The position numbers and the translations under genes were made by a program. 64,000 nucleotides of DNA from Campylobacterales bacterium (GTDB taxonomy: Bacteria > Campylobacterota > Campylobacteria > Campylobacterales > QNZT01): contig JAJRSK010000068.1 in NCBI GenBank assembly GCA_024278835.1, positions 1 to 64,000 of the forward strand, given 5' to 3'. The notes below the pieces were generated by a model, which was given only the letters and a program-made list of their open reading frames with translations, searched no databases and was not told where the DNA came from. The stretch's first letter is position 1. The number at the start of each line of letters is the position of its first letter. Below, one piece after another: positions 9,176 to 17,039 of this stretch.

Positions 9176-10021
9176 GTGTCAACTGAACAAACTACGAAAC
9201 CCAAAAAAAACAAAAAACAACGCCAAGGTAAAGTAAGAGTCTGGGTCAAAAAAGAGACGCTAGCCTATGAACATGAACTAAAACGCTTACAGGTAGAGTT
9301 ACTAAAGTTTCAAAACCATGTTAAAGAGCAAGGCTTACGGGTACTGATGGTCTTTGAGGGGCGTGACGCAGCAGGGAAGGGTGGTTCTATAAAGCGTATT
9401 ACCGAGCACCTCAACCCGCGTGGTGCAAAAGTCGTTGCCTTGGAAAAACCAACAGACAAAGAGCGCACACAATGGTATTTTCAGCGTTATGTACAACACC
9501 TACCAAGTGCGGGTGAAATGGTGCTTTTTGATAGATCATGGTATAACCGTGCGGGTGTGGAGCCTGTCATGGGATTTTGTACTAAAAAAGAGCATAAAGC
9601 ATTCTTACACGAAGTGCCAGAATTTGAAAACATGCTGGTTGAATCAGGCATCATACTCTTGAAGTTTTATATCTCCGTGAGTAAGCAAGAGCAAGCTAGA
9701 CGCTTTGAAAAAAGACGCACTGATCCTCTAAAACAGTATAAGATATCCCCTATCGATGAAAAAGCCCAAGAGATGTGGGATGGCTATACGGTCGCCAAAT
9801 ACTCAATGCTTTTAGCTTCTAACACCCCTCCTGCGCCATGGGTGGTCGTGCGAAGTGATAACAAGAAAAAAGCACGAATCAATGTTATTAAGCATATATT
9901 GACCCATGTGGATTATCCTGATAAGATAGATGATAGACATTTGAAAATTGACCCAGAAATTTTAATCCCTGCGAGTGAAGAGATTGACTTGATGGAGAAG
10001 AGTTTACAAGAGGCTTTGTAA
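9176..10021 (+). CDS. ppk2: Polyphosphate kinase 2 (PPK2)
   Basis: A 281-residue PPK2-family kinase that moves phosphate between polyphosphate and nucleoside phosphates. The P-loop FEGRDAAGKGG is at about 60-70 and the Walker B-type segment MVLFDRSWYNR at about 115-125; the lid contains RRTDPLKQYKISPIDEKAQE. A Lys/Gln-rich N-terminal tail precedes the fold. The start is GTG at 9176 with AAGGA upstream. A TATAAT at 9143-9148 could be its -10 box. It is a single-domain PPK2; whether it phosphorylates NDP or NMP cannot be told from the sequence alone. A SixA phosphatase lies close downstream. Confidence 0.92.
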   Translation: MSTEQTTKPKKNKKQRQGKVRVWVKKETLAYEHELKRLQVELLKFQNHVKEQGLRVLMVFEGRDAAGKGGSIKRITEHLNPRGAKVVALEKPTDKERTQWYFQRYVQHLPSAGEMVLFDRSWYNRAGVEPVMGFCTKKEHKAFLHEVPEFENMLVESGIILLKFYISVSKQEQARRFEKRRTDPLKQYKISPIDEKAQEMWDGYTVAKYSMLLASNTPPAPWVVVRSDNKKKARINVIKHILTHVDYPDKIDDRHLKIDPEILIPASEEIDLMEKSLQEAL

Positions 10022-10070
10022 GGGATTTGTGATAATATAACATATACTATATTGTCTACATAGGGAACAG

Positions 10071-10745
10071 ATGAAAAGAGTCATTGAAGATATACAAGAG
10101 GTTTTGGCAGGATTAGAAGGCTATCATGATAGGTATGTAGATGCGATTGTGCGTGGATTGAAAGATAAAAGTTGTCTTTATAAAAAGGCTTATCCTATTG
10201 CGGTGGTTCATGATGAAAGTAGGATTGATGATGCGTATATTGTGAAGCTTTTTAGGGATAAGGGTTTGCTCGATAGTGAAGGACTTACGCCCGAGATGTG
10301 GTCAAGAGAGAATTTAGAGTTTTTACAGCTTTGTTGTGAGGCGTATGTGCAAGAGTCTACTATCATGGCACTAGATAGTGCACCTACCTACCCGAGAGTT
10401 TTTACGAACAAGTATCCCAAAGACCGCTGGAAAAAGTTTCAAGATGCAGAGCATGTTATTGCAACTATCGAGACGGCTGCTTTTGGCGAAGAAGCTGATA
10501 AGTGTGCGGTGGAGTTTTATCTGCGTGAAGTGATGCGAAAACGAAAAGAAGTAAGCGTTTTAAAGGAGGTGGGATATCTCTATATCGCGCAAGTTCCTTT
10601 AAATGTGTCGGGTGTAGATAGCGTCTTTTTGCACTATTTTCATGAAGATGTTTGGAAGGTTACCTTTGGGGATGTTTGCTATTATCTAGGGTGGAATGCG
10701 AAGCTAAGAGATATCAATATGCGCTATTTTGTCTGCAATCCTTAG
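10071..10745 (+). CDS. Conserved-looking hypothetical protein, cytosolic
   Basis: A 224-residue protein without signal peptide or membrane helix. I do not recognise the family. It is rich in charged residues, has Cys at several places (KDKSCLYKKAY, FLQLCCEAYV, DKCAVEFY, GDVCYYLGW, YFVCNP), and aromatic residues cluster at the C terminus. It sits 49 bp after PPK2 and 45 bp before sixA on the same strand, so it may belong to a polyphosphate or phosphoprotein unit. A TATCATGATA copy at 10122 encodes YHD near residue 19. Function unknown. Confidence 0.65.
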   Translation: MKRVIEDIQEVLAGLEGYHDRYVDAIVRGLKDKSCLYKKAYPIAVVHDESRIDDAYIVKLFRDKGLLDSEGLTPEMWSRENLEFLQLCCEAYVQESTIMALDSAPTYPRVFTNKYPKDRWKKFQDAEHVIATIETAAFGEEADKCAVEFYLREVMRKRKEVSVLKEVGYLYIAQVPLNVSGVDSVFLHYFHEDVWKVTFGDVCYYLGWNAKLRDINMRYFVCNP

Positions 10746-10790
10746 TCTTTGAAAAAGTCGTTTCAAGATGCTTTATGTTACACTAAATTT

Positions 10791-11288
10791 ATGAAAACAC
10801 TAACACTCATGCGCCATGCCAAATCCTCTTGGGATGACTTTTCCCTTTCTGACTTTCAGCGCCCTCTCAATGCACGAGGCGAGTATGCCGCTCCTTTGAT
10901 GGGGGAGGTATTGAAACGTAGGGGATTTTTACCAAAGCGTCTCTTATCATCTCCTGCTAATCGTGCGAAAAGTACTGCTCTTATCGTGGCTGATATCATA
11001 GGATTTGCGACTGAAGATATAGCGTTTATTGATAGTATCTATGAGTCTAGTGAGTTTAATCTTTTGACACTCATTAAATCACTAGATGAAGATGATAGTG
11101 ATATCATGATAATCGGACACAACCCCGCATTGACTGCTATTATCAATAAATTAAGCCATTTTGCTCTGCCCAATCTTCCGACAGCGGGCGTGGTGAGTCT
11201 CTCTTTTAAAAGTGCTTGGGCAGATATCAAGCCTTATGAAGGTGAACTGCTCTTTTATGAATATCCTAAAAAATATGAAGGTCTCTGA
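10791..11288 (+). CDS. sixA: SixA-type phosphohistidine phosphatase
   Basis: Histidine phosphatase superfamily protein of the small SixA branch, which removes phosphate from phosphohistidine in relay proteins such as HPt domains or NPr. The RHG-type motif is LMRHAKSSWDD at the N terminus, LSSPANRAKSTA is the second conserved stretch, and IIGHNPALTAI carries the second catalytic His. The track start at 10749 is a TTG; the ATG at 10791 (MKTLTLMRHAK) places the catalytic His correctly and gives 165 residues. Its stop overlaps the next ATG (ATGA), so it is translationally coupled to the ABC-F gene. Confidence 0.87.
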   Translation: MKTLTLMRHAKSSWDDFSLSDFQRPLNARGEYAAPLMGEVLKRRGFLPKRLLSSPANRAKSTALIVADIIGFATEDIAFIDSIYESSEFNLLTLIKSLDEDDSDIMIIGHNPALTAIINKLSHFALPNLPTAGVVSLSFKSAWADIKPYEGELLFYEYPKKYEGL

Positions 11289-13246
11289 TGGCGCTGATTG
11301 ATTTGATAGGGGTGAGTAAAAGTTATGATTTAAAAAAGATACTTTGTGAGGTGGACTTCTCTATGCAAGAGGGGGAACGCATCGCCATCATCGGGAAAAA
11401 TGGCGGTGGAAAATCTACCTTTATGAAGATATGTCAAGGGGTCTTGGGTTTTGAGGATGGTAGGCGTATCGTACCGCAAAATGTGAAGGTCGAGATGCTT
11501 GACCAAGTACCAAAATTTGAGATGGGTGTGAGCGTCAAAGAAGCGGTGGAAAATCAGCTCGTAGAACTTAAGTCCGCAAAAATGGAGTATGATGAGATAA
11601 GTATCGCTCTTGAAAGTGACTTTGAAAACGAATCCTTGCTAAAGCGTCATGCTTTTCTTGGTACATTTTTGGATACACACAATGCTTGGTCACTAGAGGA
11701 TAAAGTGGAACGCGTTTTGCAAGAATTTCACCTCAAAGCGTATGAGAACCGTCCTGTGGATTTACTCTCTGGTGGAGAACAAAGACGGGTGGCTTTGGCT
11801 GGATTGCTTCTTAAAAAGCCTGATATTTTACTGCTTGATGAGCCGACCAATCACCTTGATGTTTATATGGTGGAGTTTTTAGAACAGATGTTACTGCGTG
11901 AAAAATTTACCCTTCTTTTTATCTCTCATGATAGATACTTTTTAGACAATATCGCTACACGTTCTATCGAGATTGATGATTGTAAATTGCGCTCTTTTAA
12001 GGGTGGATATAGCGACTATATCGTTGCCAAAGAAGCACTCATGAAATCGTTACAAAAGAGCCATGAGACGCTTTTAAAGGTCTTAAAAGGTGAAGAAGAA
12101 TGGCTTCATCGTGGGGTAAGAGCGAGGCTGAAGCGAAATGAGGGGCGCAAAGAGCGTGTTATGCAGATGCGAGAAGAGGCAAAGAAAAACCCATCGCTTA
12201 TTCGCAAGATGCAAGTAGAACTTGAAAAAGAGCAGAAAAACTTCAACCAAGCAGAGAGCAGCAACAAAAAGAAGATGCTTTTTGAGGTAGAGAATATCTC
12301 AAAATCATTGGGTGAAAAAATGCTCATAAAAGACTTTTCTATCCGGATTTTACAAAAAGATTGTATCGCAATTGTAGGAAAAAATGGTGCAGGAAAATCG
12401 ACACTCTTAAAACTGCTTCTAGGAAAGATGCAAGTGGATTCTGGCAAAATTAAAAAGGGTGAATTTAAGATAGGATACTTTGACCAACAGCGTGAGATGT
12501 TGGATGATGAGAAAGACTTGTTAGAGACATTTTGTCCACTTGGTGGAGACCGTGTGGATGTGAAGGGTTCTAGTATTCATGTCTATGGTTATCTTAAAAG
12601 CTTTCTTTTTCCTAAAGAGGATTTAAATAAAAAGGTCGGTTTGCTAAGTGGTGGAGAGAAAAACCGTGTGGCACTTGCACTCTTGTTTTCTAAAAAGTAT
12701 GACTGCCTTATTCTTGATGAACCGACCAATGATTTGGACATCAACACCATCAATATCTTAGAAGAGTACCTGCAAACATTTCAAGGTGCGGTGGTACTGG
12801 TGAGTCATGATCGGTTTTTCTTGGATAAAATCGCTAAGAAACTGCTTATCTTTAAAGGTGAGGGTGTCGTAGAAGAGAGTTATCTTTCGTATAGTGAGTA
12901 CTTGGATATCGAAAAAGAGCTCAAGGATATAGCGCATTTTGCTAAAGAGAGCCAAGTTGTTGAAAAAGTCGAAGAGAAACGTCATACAAATCGCGCCTTA
13001 AAACTCTCCTATAAAGAGAAAGAAGCCTATGAAAAACTCCCTATCATGATAGAGGAGGAAGAGCTAAAGATAGAAGAGATAAATACTTGTCTCTATGATC
13101 CTAGCTGTTATGAAGAAAAAGGGCTTGTAGCATTGAGTGAGGAGCTTAAGCAGCGTGAAGAGAGACTTGAAGAGATGGTGGAAGAGTATCTTCTTTTAGA
13201 AGAGAAGGTTGAGGAGATAGAGAGAGGGGCTCAAACTCCCTCTTAA
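11288..13246 (+). CDS. ABC-F family ATPase (Uup-like)
   Basis: A 652-residue soluble protein with two ABC domains and no membrane segment, as in ABC-F translation factors and Uup. The first P-loop is IGKNGGGKST with LSGGEQRRVAL and LLLDEPTNHLD; the second is VGKNGAGKST with LSGGEKNRVAL and LILDEPTNDLD. A charged linker lies between them, and a C-terminal Glu-rich coiled coil (EELKQREERLEEMVEEYLLLEEKVEEIE) resembles the DNA-binding tail of Uup. Probable role in ribosome rescue or in limiting transposon excision. It converges with the pelB gene, the two stop regions overlapping by four bases. Confidence 0.88.
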   Translation: MALIDLIGVSKSYDLKKILCEVDFSMQEGERIAIIGKNGGGKSTFMKICQGVLGFEDGRRIVPQNVKVEMLDQVPKFEMGVSVKEAVENQLVELKSAKMEYDEISIALESDFENESLLKRHAFLGTFLDTHNAWSLEDKVERVLQEFHLKAYENRPVDLLSGGEQRRVALAGLLLKKPDILLLDEPTNHLDVYMVEFLEQMLLREKFTLLFISHDRYFLDNIATRSIEIDDCKLRSFKGGYSDYIVAKEALMKSLQKSHETLLKVLKGEEEWLHRGVRARLKRNEGRKERVMQMREEAKKNPSLIRKMQVELEKEQKNFNQAESSNKKKMLFEVENISKSLGEKMLIKDFSIRILQKDCIAIVGKNGAGKSTLLKLLLGKMQVDSGKIKKGEFKIGYFDQQREMLDDEKDLLETFCPLGGDRVDVKGSSIHVYGYLKSFLFPKEDLNKKVGLLSGGEKNRVALALLFSKKYDCLILDEPTNDLDINTINILEEYLQTFQGAVVLVSHDRFFLDKIAKKLLIFKGEGVVEESYLSYSEYLDIEKELKDIAHFAKESQVVEKVEEKRHTNRALKLSYKEKEAYEKLPIMIEEEELKIEEINTCLYDPSCYEEKGLVALSEELKQREERLEEMVEEYLLLEEKVEEIERGAQTPS

Positions 13247-16008
13247 TAATACTTTTTAAAGTGTAGTTGTGCGCCAAACTCTTCATTGCTGAGTCCATTG
13301 ATGCTGTTTTGATATCGTGTGCTAAGTTTATAACCAGTATCTTCTGAATGATTGCCACTAAGACCTGCTTCAAGCATCGTATAGATACGTTTTTCTTTAC
13401 CACTATAAACTGCAGCAATATCAAAAAATGGATGGATAGCATGGTCAAAGGTGTAGGAGTCAGCACCATAATGAAGCCCGATTCCAGCATCAGAGTAGTC
13501 GTTTTGAAGGAGCTTAGAACCTAAGTTTTCCCTGCTAAGTAATTGGCTTATCTTGCCTTTTCTTCCTGTCTCACTAAAGTTTCCATACTCGTAAAAGAAT
13601 CTGATACTGCTCAAGGGATAGTGAGAGAAAAGGTAGGTATAGTCTATATGGGTACGTATGCCATCACCTATCTTAAGATGCGTATTGTCAAAATAGTTAT
13701 TAAGATCCCCTGCAAGGGTAAATTGATGGTTTGGGGTGAGAGAAAAAACGACTTGTGAAGCGACGGTATCTCTGTTTCCAGCAAGGCGCATATAAATACT
13801 TTGGTCTGTGACTCTTGCCCCTGTTTGGATAGAGGCATGTGCTGCGATTTTTTCTGAGAGATTAGTGTGTGCTTTGATTTTCATGCCATATCTACTATCT
13901 CTTTTATCATGATAATAAGCGATATTAGCTTCGATAGCACTATCTTCATATTGTTTACGTAGACCAATAGAGATGTCATATTCATCTTGGTTTTTGATAG
14001 CCAAGCGTGCTTTGTCACTACTGGAATGATTGGCATAATGAAGTGAAGAGAGGATTCCGTATCCTTTTGCTACATAGTAGAAATTTTCAAGTTCCACATT
14101 ATTGCTTGTGAGCGCACCTCTCTTGTAATAACCCGCTTTCGTTGTCATATGATGGGTATAAGCATCATGTAAGTAGGCTAATTGTGCTTTTAGCGCAGGA
14201 TTGTATTGGTTGTTTTGGATGGCACTTTTTGTCTCTTGGATGGCTTCTTGAATCTTATCATCTTCAATCATCGAAGCTAATTTGATATGTTGAGGAACAC
14301 CGAGTGCGTAGTGTTCTATCAGTTGTTTGACCTTTTTTTTGTCTTTTAAAAGATATGCCATTTCCATCTCAAACTGAGGGCTACTTCGTCCACTATCATG
14401 ATAGAGTGTTTGTGCTTTTTTATAGTTTTTCACTTTGAGGGTACTCAGTATCTGTAATTCACGTAAATCCTTTTTACTGAGGTAAGGCTTGGTTTTTTCA
14501 AGTGCTAGCATAAACTTTTTGGGACTTGTAAACTCCATATAGGCTTGCAGATAAGATCTTAAAAATTGTTTATCTTTTAAAAGTTTAGGATTCTGTTTGC
14601 TCTGTGTATCAAGTGTGTTTAAAATATCTCTTAACAATGATTTTTTCTCAGCATCTCTGCCTTGTGCTGCTAAAATTTCAACTCTTAAAAATTGTAAATC
14701 TATCGTTTCAGGTTCGGTTTTTAGGGTCTTATCTAAGTACATCATGGCGATATCTGGCTTTTGTAGTGTGAGGTAAGCTGCTGCAAGTGGATGGTAGAGT
14801 GCTGCTGGAATAGTTTTTCTTTTCTCTATTTTGGAGACCATGTTGTTGAGTGTTTGATATTGGAAATTGTCAATGAGTGACCAGAGGATGATAGTGTTTA
14901 ATTCTATGGAATCTGGGGTGAGTGTGAGTGCTTTCTTGAGTGCTTCTTGCATATTTGCATCTTCTTTAAAGTGTTTGTGTACGCTTGCTTTGATGAGCCA
15001 ATACTTTGGATTTTGTTCCAAAATTTTAGTACTATTTTCATCAAGTTGTTCTCTATTGAAAAAAGTTTGCAAGCTGTCATACTGTTTTGTATCTAGTGAT
15101 TTTTGCAGATATTGCATCATGAAGGTGTCACTCTTAAAGAGTTGGAGTGCTTTTTGTGATAGGGATTTGACAAAATTAAGATCTTTGTCCAGATAGACGA
15201 GTTGCAATCTTTTATAGTCAATTTCTCTGGCTTTGTTTGCCTTATAAAGCATCCTAGAAGCATAAGCGGCAGTTTCTTTGTCATTGAGATACCATGCCAA
15301 GTCACTTAGTTGTCCAAAATATTTACTATTTTTTAAGCCAGATTTTGACTTTACTTCTCGTAGGACTTGATAAGATTTTTCTAAATCTTTTTGTAAAAAG
15401 TAGTATTTAGAAAGGGCTAAGGCACTTGTGACGTCTTTGTTTTTATATTTTTCAAGTGCAGGGACTATCTCTTTTGCCTCATCTATCATCCCTGTATCGA
15501 GTTGAAGGGCTAAGATAGTAGCTAAAATCCAAGAAGATGGCTCTTTTATATAACGTTTTTTTAGTAGTTGAATGGCTTCTTCTGGCTTGCCAATCTTATC
15601 ATAGATATTGATGACATCTTTGTTGTGTGTATGTTTGGCATGGTACTCTTTTTTGATAATAGGGAGGGCTTTTTTGTATTGATACGTTGCTAGAAGTTGT
15701 TGGATGAGTTTGTCAGCTAAATGTTTATCTTGTGTCTGGTTATAGAGATAAGTGATGTGATTCATGGCTTCGTTACTTTTGTTACTCCATAGGGCAACTT
15801 CACCCATTTTTTCATGCCAGAAAAGTGATTTTGGATAAACTTTTAGTGCCTTTTTGGCAATTTTATAGGCATGTGGTAAATCCTTGGAAAAGATAAAGGC
15901 CTTATACATGAGCCGCATCTCTTCATCATCTAACTTCTTTTGTGTTGCATTGGCTGTTGTGACGAGTAGAAAAAGTGCTAAAAGAAAAGGTAAAAGTATG
16001 ATTTTCAT
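13243..16008 (-). CDS. pelB: PelB-like outer membrane porin with TPR scaffold (C-terminal part of split PelB)
   Basis: A 921-residue exported protein: signal peptide (MKIILLPFLLALFLLVTTANA), then about 600 residues of TPR-like helical pairs (for example SLFWHEKMGEVALWSNKSNEAM), then about 280 residues of alternating amphipathic strands (SIGLRKQYEDSAIEANIAYYH, RYGMKIKAHTNLSEKIAAHA) ending in a beta-barrel-like terminus FGAQLHFKKYY. This is the architecture of PelB, which guides Pel polysaccharide through the periplasm and across the outer membrane. In Pseudomonas PelB is one protein of about 1190 residues with an N-terminal membrane anchor; here the anchor and first TPRs are in the preceding gene, overlapping by four bases. 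Last gene of the pel operon. Confidence 0.82.
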   Translation of the reverse strand: MKIILLPFLLALFLLVTTANATQKKLDDEEMRLMYKAFIFSKDLPHAYKIAKKALKVYPKSLFWHEKMGEVALWSNKSNEAMNHITYLYNQTQDKHLADKLIQQLLATYQYKKALPIIKKEYHAKHTHNKDVINIYDKIGKPEEAIQLLKKRYIKEPSSWILATILALQLDTGMIDEAKEIVPALEKYKNKDVTSALALSKYYFLQKDLEKSYQVLREVKSKSGLKNSKYFGQLSDLAWYLNDKETAAYASRMLYKANKAREIDYKRLQLVYLDKDLNFVKSLSQKALQLFKSDTFMMQYLQKSLDTKQYDSLQTFFNREQLDENSTKILEQNPKYWLIKASVHKHFKEDANMQEALKKALTLTPDSIELNTIILWSLIDNFQYQTLNNMVSKIEKRKTIPAALYHPLAAAYLTLQKPDIAMMYLDKTLKTEPETIDLQFLRVEILAAQGRDAEKKSLLRDILNTLDTQSKQNPKLLKDKQFLRSYLQAYMEFTSPKKFMLALEKTKPYLSKKDLRELQILSTLKVKNYKKAQTLYHDSGRSSPQFEMEMAYLLKDKKKVKQLIEHYALGVPQHIKLASMIEDDKIQEAIQETKSAIQNNQYNPALKAQLAYLHDAYTHHMTTKAGYYKRGALTSNNVELENFYYVAKGYGILSSLHYANHSSSDKARLAIKNQDEYDISIGLRKQYEDSAIEANIAYYHDKRDSRYGMKIKAHTNLSEKIAAHASIQTGARVTDQSIYMRLAGNRDTVASQVVFSLTPNHQFTLAGDLNNYFDNTHLKIGDGIRTHIDYTYLFSHYPLSSIRFFYEYGNFSETGRKGKISQLLSRENLGSKLLQNDYSDAGIGLHYGADSYTFDHAIHPFFDIAAVYSGKEKRIYTMLEAGLSGNHSEDTGYKLSTRYQNSINGLSNEEFGAQLHFKKYY

Positions 16009-17039
16009 TTGATATCCTTTTTTTGCATGAGTTTAAGAGAGAGCCTTTTGGCGAGATCAGCACGTCCTGCTTCCAGATAAAGTTTGAGTAGTATCTTGAT
16101 AGTGTCACTCTCTTGGAGGTAGTCATCTTCATACGCTTGTACGATAGTGGCAGCTTCTTTGGCTTTGTTCGATGCACGAAGTTGCTTGATAATTTTGAGT
16201 AGATAAGCTCTTTTTTCAACATGGTTTTTTGCTTCTTTATAGAGGGATAGATAGAGTGGTATCGCTTTATCTGCCTGTTTTGTCAGTAGATAAAAATAGG
16301 CAAGATTATCACCTTTAAGTCCCAATTCCTTTGCATTCAAAATGACTTTTTTATCCATAGATAAGAGAGCATCTAGCCAGAGGATACTCTCATGCGTGTC
16401 TTGTTTTACCAATTCTAGCAACGCCTCTTTATCGATAGTTGTTTGATTGAGATCATGTGCTAAATAGTGCAAATTTTTAAGCCATTTTAACTGTTCGTTT
16501 CTTGGGCATTGTGAGAGGATATTGAGATTAAATTTAAGTGCTGTCTGTTTCTCTTTGAGGGCAAGTGCGGTATAGTAGAGGGTTTTGCTCTTATTGATAT
16601 CATGATATTCAACATCGGCGATATGGGATAATAGTGTGGCATTTTCTTGTAAGAGTAGTGCTTTTTTATGGATATTTTTCTCTTTTTCTAAGCGTACGTT
16701 GTTGATTTGAAGAGAGAGCAGAGAAACTTCTTGTTGGATTTTAGGTGTTTTGTCTTCTCTGAGGGCTAAGAGTAAATTCTTAGCCAAATGAAACTTTTTT
16801 TGTTGATAAAGTATCTTTGCCATTTCCAAGACTAAGTCAGCATTTTCGGGCTCTAGTCGTATCAAGTTGTGTAGGTAGATAGAAGTTAAGTCATAATTAC
16901 TTTTTTCTTCTAGTATCTGTTCTTTTAATCCTTGCCTAGGAAATAGTAAAACTAAAACGGCTAAAAAGAGTAGTGCTAGTGTGAGAAGTTCACCCTTTGA
17001 TATGATTTTTTGATGATTAATGGCATCTTTGTGTAACAT
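16005..17039 (-). CDS. Membrane-anchored TPR protein, N-terminal part of split PelB
   Basis: About 344 residues: a short cytoplasmic stretch, one transmembrane helix (LLTLALLFLAVLVLLFP), then TPR-like repeats (NADLVLEMAKILYQQKKFHLAKNLLLAL and LLKLYLEAGRADLAKRLSLKL). This matches the inner-membrane anchored start of PelB. The track start is 17054; the ATG at 17039 is preceded by AAAAGGA at proper spacing and is my choice. It overlaps pelA upstream and the barrel-bearing pelB gene downstream (ATGA). Placement between pelA and the barrel gene, and a combined length near that of PelB, support a split gene working as two subunits. An alternative is a dedicated periplasmic scaffold replacing PelC. 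Confidence 0.72.
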   Translation of the reverse strand: MLHKDAINHQKIISKGELLTLALLFLAVLVLLFPRQGLKEQILEEKSNYDLTSIYLHNLIRLEPENADLVLEMAKILYQQKKFHLAKNLLLALREDKTPKIQQEVSLLSLQINNVRLEKEKNIHKKALLLQENATLLSHIADVEYHDINKSKTLYYTALALKEKQTALKFNLNILSQCPRNEQLKWLKNLHYLAHDLNQTTIDKEALLELVKQDTHESILWLDALLSMDKKVILNAKELGLKGDNLAYFYLLTKQADKAIPLYLSLYKEAKNHVEKRAYLLKIIKQLRASNKAKEAATIVQAYEDDYLQESDTIKILLKLYLEAGRADLAKRLSLKLMQKKDIK

